DNA of 5,153 nucleotides from Candidatus Anaerobutyricum stercoripullorum (GCA_019114885.1 DXEQ01000017.1:1-5153), one strand, 5' to 3'; shown: positions 1-5,153, counted from the stretch's first letter. Notes: generated by a model not told the origin, from the letters alone. Translations and numbers: made by a program.

Positions 1-1245
1 ACACAGCTGCCATACGGCGCGGAAGCGCTGATCCGGTGGAATCATCCAAGAAAAGGTCTGATTGCTCCGGCGCAGTTCATTCCGGTTCTGGAGAAGAACG
101 GCTTCATTGAGAAGCTGGACTATTACGTGTGGGAGAGAGTGTGCCAGTACATCAGAAAGTGGATGGATGAGGGGGCGACGCCGGCGCCGATCTCCGTCAA
201 CATGTCCCGCGTGGATTGCTCCAACACCAACCTGCCGGATAAGATCACCCATCTTGTGCAGAGATATAATATCCCTCCGGGGTTATTGCAGCTGGAACTG
301 ACGGAAAGTGCCTACATGGATAACCCGGATTTCGTCAACAACATGATTCGTGAGCTGAGAAAGAGAGGGTTCCGGATCATGATGGATGATTTCGGTAGCG
401 GATTTTCTTCGCTCAATACTTTAAAAGAGATTCAGGTGGATTATCTGAAGCTGGATATGAAATTCCTGTTCTCTCATGCCAACGATTTTAAGAGCAAGAG
501 GATTCTCTCCTCTGTCGTATCCATGGCCAAGTGGCTGCGCCTCAAGGTGATCGCAGAGGGCGTGGAGACGCAGGAACAGTTTGATTTTCTGCGCAGGATT
601 CAGTGCGACTACGTGCAGGGATACTACTTTTTCCGGCCGATGCCGGCAAAGGAATACGAGGAAAAGATCATACCTCTGATTGAGAAGAATCCGGATATCG
701 AAGACTGGTCAGAAGCGCAGGAGAATGCAATCTACATGTCCCAGGACATTTTTGAGAAAATATATGCAGATGAGCTGACGGGACTGTATAACCGCCGCTT
801 CCTGAATGAATGGATGTTCCTTGACAGGATGCGTCCGGGAGAGGAACTGCGAAGCGTCGCCATGATCATGATGGATATCCGAAGCTTCAAGGCCATCAAC
901 GATAACTATGGCCATCTGGCCGGGGATGAGGTCCTGGTCAACGTGGCGACTGTGTTAAAGACTTCCGTGCGGGACAGCGATTCCGTCATTCGCTACGGCG
1001 GAGATGAATTCCTTATCATCTTCCTGAATTGTCCGGAAAAGCGTGTGTACAGCAGAATTGATGAGATATGCGTATTGCTTGCCGACATTGTCTATGGAGA
1101 AAAGGGCGCCCGATGCATCACGGCGGACTATGGGGTATCGTACACGGAGAACTTCGAGAAGACCAGGGCGTTCCTCAACGACATGATCAGTCAGGCAGAC
1201 GAGCGGATGTACCAGAATAAAAAGAAAAACAGCAGGAAGATGTGA
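1..1245 (+). CDS. EAL-GGDEF hybrid cyclic-di-GMP phosphodiesterase/diguanylate cyclase, 5' partial
   Basis: The gene is cut by the left edge, and the reading frame is open from base 1 (414 residues visible). The EAL domain (about residues 1-215), which hydrolyses cyclic-di-GMP to pGpG, has the EAL motif at 8-10 followed by IRW, SVNMS with Asn67, ELTE at 99-102, DDFGSG at 129-134, LKLD with Lys150 and Asp152, EGVE at 186-189 and VQGYYF from 205. All expected metal and catalytic residues are present, so it should be active. The GGDEF domain (about 255-412) starts at ADELTGLYNRR, contains MDIRSFKAIND, and has an intact GGDEF at 333-337 (bases 997-1011). An RxxD inhibitory site (RDSD, bases 970-981) sits at the correct distance before it. 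The order EAL then GGDEF is the reverse of the common hybrid, and further N-terminal domains may lie outside the window. No membrane segment is visible. Which activity dominates cannot be read from the sequence. The last codons overlap a terminator serving the opposite strand. Confidence 0.95.
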   Translation, partial: TQLPYGAEALIRWNHPRKGLIAPAQFIPVLEKNGFIEKLDYYVWERVCQYIRKWMDEGATPAPISVNMSRVDCSNTNLPDKITHLVQRYNIPPGLLQLELTESAYMDNPDFVNNMIRELRKRGFRIMMDDFGSGFSSLNTLKEIQVDYLKLDMKFLFSHANDFKSKRILSSVVSMAKWLRLKVIAEGVETQEQFDFLRRIQCDYVQGYYFFRPMPAKEYEEKIIPLIEKNPDIEDWSEAQENAIYMSQDIFEKIYADELTGLYNRRFLNEWMFLDRMRPGEELRSVAMIMMDIRSFKAINDNYGHLAGDEVLVNVATVLKTSVRDSDSVIRYGGDEFLIIFLNCPEKRVYSRIDEICVLLADIVYGEKGARCITADYGVSYTENFEKTRAFLNDMISQADERMYQNKKKNSRKM

Positions 1246-1255
1246 TTCTTCCTGC
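1219..1255 (-). terminator. Intrinsic terminator of the PAP2 gene, embedded in the 3' end of the EAL-GGDEF gene
   Basis: A perfect 9-bp inverted repeat pairs bases 1232-1240 with 1247-1255 around a 6-base loop (1241-1246). Read on the minus strand, the hairpin is followed within two bases by a T-rich tract (complement of 1219-1229, five Ts, C, then three Ts and more). It starts one base after the PAP2 stop codon. On the plus strand no T tract follows, so it should work mainly for minus-strand transcription. The A-rich left flank also encodes the lysine-rich tail of the EAL-GGDEF protein. Confidence 0.8.
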
Positions 1256-1256
1256 C

Positions 1257-1757
1257 TTACAGGGCGCTGATCCAGAGGGTAAGCATGCCGCAGAGGATAC
1301 CGACAGCCGCACCGGCTGCCACATCCTTCGGGAAGTGTACGCCGGCCACGACACGGATTTCTGCCAGCATCACACCGCACAGAAGGAGAATCACGCCCAC
1401 AGGCAGCCAGATGCCGCACCACAGTGTCCCGATCAGAAAAATAGAAAATACATGCCGGCTCGGAAAAGACTGCCCCTGCCCGTCCCTCGGAATCAGAGGA
1501 AGGATATCATAAACTTCGTAAGGACGGGGACTGTTTATCAGCTTCCTGATTCTGCTCAGAGCGAGGAAAAAGAAAGCGGGAAGAAACAGAAAGGCGAAGA
1601 AGCGCTTATCCAGTTGTATGGCCAGAATGACCAGGAGTACCGGATACAGGATGAAACCGGCCAGCGTGAGGATGCGGTTTATGAGGTTTAAAGGGTAAAT
1701 ATAAAAAGGATGCGTCTCGAAGAGGCGCATTATTTTTTTGTAAAAATGTTCATTCAT
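1257..1757 (-). CDS. PAP2-family membrane phosphatase (phosphatidic acid/undecaprenyl-diphosphate phosphatase-like)
   Basis: The 166-residue protein is mostly hydrophobic, with predicted membrane helices near residues 28-48, 52-69, 104-126 and 146-164 and shorter ones around the active site. The three PAP2 phosphatase motifs are visible: RKLINSPRP (71-79), FPSRH (98-102) and R135-x5-H141-x3-D145. In this superfamily His141 would be the phosphohistidine nucleophile and His102 the general acid, removing phosphate from lipid phosphates or polyprenyl diphosphates at the membrane. Motif 1 has Arg71 where Lys is usual, motif 2 is PSRH rather than PSGH, and the Ser before Arg135 is Ile. These variants look like a clostridial subgroup rather than decay. 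The exact substrate is unknown, and recycling of undecaprenyl diphosphate is only one possibility. The ATG at 1757 is chosen because GGAG lies 7 bases upstream. The gene is monocistronic, divergent from the hydrogenase gene and convergent with the EAL-GGDEF gene 11 bases away. Confidence 0.92.
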   Translation of the reverse strand: MNEHFYKKIMRLFETHPFYIYPLNLINRILTLAGFILYPVLLVILAIQLDKRFFAFLFLPAFFFLALSRIRKLINSPRPYEVYDILPLIPRDGQGQSFPSRHVFSIFLIGTLWCGIWLPVGVILLLCGVMLAEIRVVAGVHFPKDVAAGAAVGILCGMLTLWISAL

Positions 1758-1764
1758 ACTTTTT

Positions 1765-1768
1765 CTCC
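1765..1768 (-). promoter_or_regulatory. Ribosome binding site of the PAP2 gene
   Basis: GGAG on the minus strand lies 7 bases upstream of the ATG at 1757, which is normal spacing. It supports this start over the internal ATG at residue 10. Confidence 0.75.
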
Positions 1769-1789
1769 GGAATCGTAATATTCCCGTCT

Positions 1790-1818
1790 ATTATATACTT
1801 CCGAAAATGTATCATCAA
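1790..1818 (-). promoter_or_regulatory. Sigma-A-type promoter for the PAP2 gene
   Basis: On the minus strand, TTGATG (1813-1818, four of six consensus bases) and a perfect TATAAT (1790-1795) are separated by exactly 17 bases. Transcription would start near 1783, leaving a leader of about 25 bases that contains the ribosome binding site. Identified by motif matching only. Confidence 0.65.
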
Positions 1819-1858
1819 TTCGCAGAATGCACAAAATGAGAAACATAGTTGAAAATAC

Positions 1859-1887
1859 TTTAAAAATTCCCAGAAAAAAGGTATGAT
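1859..1887 (+). promoter_or_regulatory. Sigma-A-type promoter for the hydrogenase gene
   Basis: TTTAAA (1859-1864, four of six consensus bases) and TATGAT (1882-1887, five of six) are separated by 17 bases in the AT-rich divergent region. The predicted start of transcription is near 1894, giving a leader of about 30 bases. I found no obvious Rex-type or other redox-regulator palindrome around it. The alternative TTGACT at 1887-1892 has no -10 element at a suitable distance. Confidence 0.55.
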
Positions 1888-1911
1888 TGACTTAATAAAA
1901 ATCCGATCAAG

Positions 1912-1918
1912 AAGGAGG
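1912..1918 (+). promoter_or_regulatory. Strong Shine-Dalgarno sequence of the hydrogenase gene
   Basis: AAGGAGG followed by TAAAT and then ATG at 1924 is a near-perfect anti-16S match with 5-base spacing. It fixes the start codon and predicts efficient translation. Confidence 0.9.
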
Positions 1919-1923
1919 TAAAT

Positions 1924-3462
1924 ATGAGAGGAATAGAAACAAGAATTCAGGACATCCGACACATGGTCTTTACGGAAGTGGCCCGCATGGCATACCAGAA
2001 AGACGTGCCGGTGGAAAAACAGATTGAGAAGATGCCTTACGAGATCATACCGGGAGATGTGGCCAACTTCCGGAATGACGTATTTCTCGAGAGAGCCATC
2101 GTCGGAGAGAGAATCCGTCTTGCCATGGGTCTGCCGTGCCGCGGCGCCGGCAACCAGGCTCCCCTGTCCGAGGGCATCGAAGCGGCGGACCGGCCGGAGA
2201 CCTATTACACGCCGCCGCTGATCAACATTATCAAGTTTGCATGTAACGCCTGCCCGGAGAAACGTCTGCTGGTCACAGAGGGCTGTATGGGCTGTCTGGC
2301 CCATCCTTGTATGGAAGTCTGCCCGAAAGATGCGGTCTCCCTTGACCGGACCATCGGAAGAGCATACATCGATCAGGAAAAATGTATCAAATGCGGGCGC
2401 TGCGCGTCCGCCTGCAGCTATCACGCCATCATCACGCAGGAACGACCTTGTGCAGCCGCCTGCGGTATGGACGCCATTCACTCTGATACGCAGGGAAAAG
2501 CGGAGATTGATTATGATAAATGTGTCTCCTGCGGCATGTGTCTTGTCAATTGTCCGTTTGGCGCTATCTCGGACAAGTCGCAGATCTTTCAGGTTATCCG
2601 CGGCATCCAGTCCGGCGATCACATTTACGCGGCCATCGCTCCTGCCTTTGTGGGTCAGTTCGGCCCGAAGGTGACCTCCGGCAAGCTCCGTGCCGCCATC
2701 AAACAGTTGGGCTTCACCGACGTTTTTGAGGTGGCCATCGGCGCCGATCTGTGCGCAGTGCAGGAAGCCGATGACTTTATGGAAAATGTACCGGACCGCC
2801 TGCCGTTCATGGCCACATCCTGCTGTCCGGCATGGTCCGCCATGGCGAAAAAGGAATTCCCGGATTACGCAGACTGCGTCTCCATGGCCCTGACGCCAAT
2901 GACCTTAACTGCCCGCCTGATCAAACACACAAGACCGGGCGCGAAAGTGGCCTTCATCGGCCCGTGCTCCGCAAAGAAGCTGGAAGCTATGGACCCGGCA
3001 GTCCGCAGTGAAGTGGATTTTGTGCTGACATTTGAAGAGATGACGGGAATCTTTGCGGCCCGGGGCATTGATTTGAATACCATTGAAGATCTGCCGGGCG
3101 GCGTCAACGACTCCTCCTCTGACGGTCGTGCATTTGCCGTGTCCGGCGGCGTAGCCCGGGCGGTGGCAGACGTGATCGCTGAAAAATACCCGGATCACAA
3201 GATGCAGGTGGCCAGTGCGGAAGGACTGAGAGAATGTAAGAAACTGATGGCTCTTGCCAAGGCCGGCAGATATCAGGGATATCTGCTGGAAGGCATGGCC
3301 TGCCCGGGCGGCTGCGTGGCCGGCGCCGGCACAAGACAGCCGGTGAACAAGGCACAGGCATTCGTGAAAGCTTATGCCGGTAAGGCCAGCCACCAGACAG
3401 CCGACCAGACAGAGAGCGTAAAAGAGCTGAAACATCTGGTGGGAGAAGAGGAACAGATGTGA
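1924..3462 (+). CDS. Monomeric [FeFe] hydrogenase, group B-like
   Basis: The 512-residue protein reversibly reduces protons to H2, normally with ferredoxin as electron carrier, in the cytoplasm of fermenting anaerobes. The N-terminal part holds 16 cysteines in clusters: 107/110, 121/124/129/133, 154/157/160/164, 176/180 and 200/203/206/210. That is enough for four [4Fe-4S] centres, and two of the groups are classical CxxCxxCxxxC ferredoxin repeats. The catalytic domain carries TSCCPAW (298-304), GPCSAKKLE (346-354) and EGMACPGGCVAGAGT (456-470). By alignment with known enzymes, Cys301, 348, 460 and 464 would bind the H-cluster and Cys300 would be the proton shuttle. The GPC motif in place of MPC, the PGGC motif and the domain length suggest group B rather than the classical clostridial enzyme. 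There is no signal peptide and no electron-bifurcating partner subunit next to it. The HydE, HydF and HydG maturases are not in the window and must be encoded elsewhere. Start set by AAGGAGG. Transcribed alone; no convincing terminator was seen in the 19 bases before the convergent gene. Confidence 0.95.
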   Translation: MRGIETRIQDIRHMVFTEVARMAYQKDVPVEKQIEKMPYEIIPGDVANFRNDVFLERAIVGERIRLAMGLPCRGAGNQAPLSEGIEAADRPETYYTPPLINIIKFACNACPEKRLLVTEGCMGCLAHPCMEVCPKDAVSLDRTIGRAYIDQEKCIKCGRCASACSYHAIITQERPCAAACGMDAIHSDTQGKAEIDYDKCVSCGMCLVNCPFGAISDKSQIFQVIRGIQSGDHIYAAIAPAFVGQFGPKVTSGKLRAAIKQLGFTDVFEVAIGADLCAVQEADDFMENVPDRLPFMATSCCPAWSAMAKKEFPDYADCVSMALTPMTLTARLIKHTRPGAKVAFIGPCSAKKLEAMDPAVRSEVDFVLTFEEMTGIFAARGIDLNTIEDLPGGVNDSSSDGRAFAVSGGVARAVADVIAEKYPDHKMQVASAEGLRECKKLMALAKAGRYQGYLLEGMACPGGCVAGAGTRQPVNKAQAFVKAYAGKASHQTADQTESVKELKHLVGEEEQM

Positions 3463-3481
3463 TCGGATTCCATTTTGTGTC

Positions 3482-4924
3482 CTAAGCAAAAATAAACTGA
3501 TCCTTGCCATTCTTCTTGGCTTCATACAACAGCCGGTCGGCTTTCCGGTACATTTCCTCCAGAGAACATGGTTCTGTGGCGGAAATGATGCCGACGCTGC
3601 AGGTGATCGGCATCAGACCGGTGTCCGCCTGGACAAGACGGGTCTTCATGGCATTGAGTGACTGCGTGACCTCCTCCTCTGTGAGAGGTTCCAGGATTAG
3701 CGCCACGAACTCATCGCCTCCCAGGCGGCCGAATATATTATGCTCCCCCGGAAAAGAGGCGCGGAAATTCTGCGCCACGGTGGCAATGATCCGGTCGCCC
3801 ACAGGATGCCCGTATGTATCGTTGATATTCTTGAAGCTGTCGATGTCAAGAATGATAAAATACGCATTGCATTGTGAAAGGGAAACCTTCCTTATTATAA
3901 AGCGTTTATCTGAGCCGGCCGGCGTCTTCCCACGAAGACCCCGGCCCTTTCTTCTGTATTCAAGCAGCCGCTCTCCCAGCTGGAAGAACTGCTGTCTCCC
4001 GAAAAGCCCTGTCAGATCGTCAAGTCGGGCTTCATAATACCGGTAATCAATGTTCTTCTGATAAATAACGATGATGAGGATGACCAGTATCGCCAGAGAG
4101 AGCATCCCCATCAGAAACTGCAGCTGCAGGTGCATGATATCGAAAGAGATCTCATGGGACAGGACGATATCATACTGCCGCATGACCGTTTCCAGCCGGT
4201 TGGTAAAATAAAGAGCCACGCTGAAAGAGGAGAAGAGGACCAGAAGAAAGATGACGGTCCTGCACCTTCTTCGCGGCAATATAATGAAATTGATGCGGTC
4301 GACCTCATCAATACGCTGCAGAAAACTGACAAAAACTTCGGATTCCCGCAGAAAATAGCAGAGAATAACAATGGCCACCGTGATCAGTGTACATGGGAGA
4401 TAATCCCACCGCCTGACGTCATCCAGTACATTTCCCAGACCATACCCCGATGCGGGAAACAACACTCCCATAAATCCATATACAAAGACCGTGTGAATGA
4501 CTCTCCCCACGACCGCCACGATGACGGTCCAGGGAAACGGATGCAGGCACTTCCTGGCGGCATAAAAAAGCAGCCCGGTGACCAGACCAAAAAGCGTGCG
4601 CGCGCCTACACTCAGAAGCAGGCTGGACAGAGGCTCCCCGCTCATGGACGGGGAAAAGATCGCGTCCCCGGCCCCCACATAAAAGGCGGAAGCCTTCCAC
4701 ATGGAAGCCAGCCCGAACACAGCCCCTACGACCGCCGCCTGCCCCGGTCCCAGCATACATCCCGCCGCCAGCACCGGAATATACACAAACGTCAGTGATA
4801 AAGGCTCGATATGCACATATCCCAGAAAAGAAAAAGACATAAACAACTCTATCGTGATAAAAAAGAGCAGCATATAAAGATTGTTCTCCACCTTCTCACT
4901 TCTCTTTTTAAAAAAAGAACGCAT
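3482..4924 (-). CDS. Membrane diguanylate cyclase with an ECF S-component-like N-terminal sensor region
   Basis: The 480-residue protein would make cyclic-di-GMP from two GTP at the inner face of the membrane. Residues 1-195 form about six hydrophobic helices (near 15-36, 42-60, 62-80, 100-122, 132-155 and 175-193). The segments IPVLAAGCMLGP (49-60), VVGAVFGLASMWKA (65-78) and FSPSMSGEPLSSLLL (90-104) resemble ECF transporter S components, the vitamin-binding membrane modules. A second hairpin (helices near 222-241 and 268-289) encloses an outside loop of about 27 residues. The GGDEF domain (about 298-480) has DDLTGLFGR, LDIDSFKNINDTYGH (359-373) and GGDEF at 402-406 (bases 3707-3721). The RxxD inhibitory site is absent (GEHN at 393-396). 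A basic insertion of about 25 residues lies between the first helix and first strand of the domain (about 324-350). ATG 4924 is the only start before an upstream in-frame stop, although internal starts at codons 12 or 18 are possible. The cyclase call is firm; the S-component relation rests on pattern recognition. Confidence 0.93.
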   Translation of the reverse strand: MRSFFKKRSEKVENNLYMLLFFITIELFMSFSFLGYVHIEPLSLTFVYIPVLAAGCMLGPGQAAVVGAVFGLASMWKASAFYVGAGDAIFSPSMSGEPLSSLLLSVGARTLFGLVTGLLFYAARKCLHPFPWTVIVAVVGRVIHTVFVYGFMGVLFPASGYGLGNVLDDVRRWDYLPCTLITVAIVILCYFLRESEVFVSFLQRIDEVDRINFIILPRRRCRTVIFLLVLFSSFSVALYFTNRLETVMRQYDIVLSHEISFDIMHLQLQFLMGMLSLAILVILIIVIYQKNIDYRYYEARLDDLTGLFGRQQFFQLGERLLEYRRKGRGLRGKTPAGSDKRFIIRKVSLSQCNAYFIILDIDSFKNINDTYGHPVGDRIIATVAQNFRASFPGEHNIFGRLGGDEFVALILEPLTEEEVTQSLNAMKTRLVQADTGLMPITCSVGIISATEPCSLEEMYRKADRLLYEAKKNGKDQFIFA

Positions 4925-4942
4925 CCTCCGTATCGCCTCCCC
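4925..4942 (-). promoter_or_regulatory. Double Shine-Dalgarno region of the membrane cyclase gene
   Basis: On the minus strand, GGGGAGG (4936-4942) lies 11 bases before the ATG at 4924, and a second GGAGG (4925-4929) directly abuts the ATG. The abutting copy is too close to serve this start. The distal one is slightly long in spacing but usable, so the annotated start is likely but not certain. Confidence 0.5.
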
Positions 4943-4975
4943 GGTCCCAGCACCTACGCTTCACGTAAACATGAT

Positions 4976-5010
4976 TGTATAAATTGAGTATAACATGTAT
5001 AAAAACTGAG
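4976..5010. repeat. Imperfect direct repeat across the cyclase promoter
   Basis: TGTATAAATTGAG (4976-4988) recurs as TGTATAAAAACTGAG (4996-5010), offset by 20 bases, about two helical turns. The copies flank and overlap the -10 element and fill the promoter spacer. This spacing would suit a dimeric regulator, but AT-rich promoter sequence can produce such similarity by chance. Confidence 0.35.
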
Positions 5011-5015
5011 CACAA
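4987..5015 (-). promoter_or_regulatory. Sigma-A-type extended -10 promoter for the membrane cyclase gene
   Basis: On the minus strand, TATACT (4987-4992) is preceded by TG at the extended -10 position (4994-4995), with TTGTGC (5010-5015) 17 bases upstream. The weak -35 (three of six consensus bases) is offset by the extended -10. The start of transcription would be near 4980, leaving a leader of about 55 bases in which I see no riboswitch-like fold. Confidence 0.55.
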
Positions 5016-5076
5016 CCAGATAATTAAAATTTTTCAAGAAAAAGTAAAAATGAGTCGGGAATGTAATGATTTATAA

Positions 5077-5153
5077 AAAGGAACAAACCAGTTAGGATAT
5101 CCGATTATGATTATTGGTGCAGGACTGCCTAAAATATATAAAGTTTTGCTTGA
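5077..5153 (+). pseudogene. Possible relic of an AAA-family ATPase gene, running off the window
   Basis: The plus-strand frame from 5077, just after a stop codon at 5074, reads KGTNQLGYPIMIIGAGLPKI and continues open to the edge. The NQLGYP-IMIIGAGLPKI segment resembles the strand around the GAGLP motif in the middle of a family of prokaryotic AAA ATPases. Nothing upstream of about 5080 matches in any frame, and the frame is closed, so an intact gene cannot start here. An ATG at 5107 with AGGA 9 bases upstream could start a short open frame instead (15 codons visible). A truncated remnant is the preferred reading. It rests on about 20 residues and could be coincidence. Confidence 0.35.

Noticed and set aside
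1242..1691. A plus-strand open frame overlapping the stop of the EAL-GGDEF gene by an ATGA arrangement, suggesting translational coupling.
   Set aside because: It is wholly antisense to the PAP2 gene, whose three catalytic motifs, promoter, ribosome binding site and terminator are all evident. The protein has no recognisable features.
1887..1892. TTGACT upstream of the hydrogenase gene as a -35 element.
   Set aside because: No -10-like hexamer lies 16-18 bases downstream; that position is the ribosome binding site. It instead overlaps the likely -10/start region of the 1859-1887 promoter.
1750..2622. A long minus-strand open frame opposite the start of the hydrogenase gene.
   Set aside because: It is antisense to a well-supported hydrogenase, has no recognisable domain and would run across the PAP2 promoter and start. 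It is a frame shadow.
3432..3460. Inverted repeat ACATCTG/CAGATGT near the end of the hydrogenase gene, possibly a terminator for either strand.
   Set aside because: The 7-bp stem is AT-rich, the loop is 15 bases and neither side is followed by an uninterrupted T tract. It lies within coding sequence and is too weak to call.
2905..3525. A minus-strand open frame of 206 codons opposite the hydrogenase catalytic domain.
   Set aside because: It is antisense to the conserved H-cluster motifs and overlaps the end of the cyclase gene. No domain is recognised.
4130..4798. A 222-codon plus-strand open frame opposite the membrane cyclase gene.
   Set aside because: Its composition (polar, rich in His, Gln, Arg and Pro) is that expected from the complement of hydrophobic codons. 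No motif or ribosome binding site supports it.
4925..5076. Search for a cyclic-di-GMP riboswitch or other structured leader upstream of the cyclase gene, and likewise in 1758-1923.
   Set aside because: Neither AT-rich gap shows the conserved GEMM-type core or an extended stem system, and the predicted leaders are only about 25-55 bases long.

Overview
The window looks like chromosomal DNA of an anaerobic Gram-positive bacterium of the class Clostridia, most likely a gut-type Lachnospiraceae relative. This is inferred from a group B-like monomeric [FeFe] hydrogenase, AAGGAGG-type ribosome binding sites, sigma-A-like promoters in AT-rich gaps between GC-richer genes, and protein sequences that read as clostridial. 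The species cannot be named from the sequence.

There are four substantial protein genes in two convergent pairs. (1) The left edge carries the 3' part of a plus-strand EAL-GGDEF protein (1-1245), a cyclic-di-GMP phosphodiesterase/cyclase hybrid with both catalytic signatures intact. (2) A minus-strand gene (1257-1757) encodes a small six-helix-type PAP2 membrane phosphatase. Its intrinsic terminator lies inside the last codons of the EAL-GGDEF gene. (3) A 166-base divergent region (1758-1923) carries one promoter for the PAP2 gene and one for the plus-strand gene 1924-3462. That gene encodes a 512-residue [FeFe] hydrogenase with 16 N-terminal cysteines (enough for four cubane clusters) and the complete H-cluster motif set. 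(4) A minus-strand gene (3482-4924) encodes a membrane diguanylate cyclase. Its N-terminal six-helix region resembles an ECF transporter S component (vitamin-binding module), followed by a two-helix hairpin and a GGDEF domain. (5) The right edge (4925-5153) holds the promoter of that gene and a short plus-strand stretch resembling an internal piece of an AAA ATPase, probably a gene relic.

The four genes do not form one operon. Each of the three complete genes appears to be transcribed alone, and the two pairs face each other tail to tail. Two cyclic-di-GMP enzymes bracket the hydrogenase and the lipid phosphatase, but nothing in the sequence (no cyclic-di-GMP riboswitch, no shared promoter) links them mechanistically. 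The least ordinary item is the apparent fusion of a vitamin-transporter S-component fold to a diguanylate cyclase. I saw no RNA genes, CRISPR arrays, insertion sequences or replication origins.
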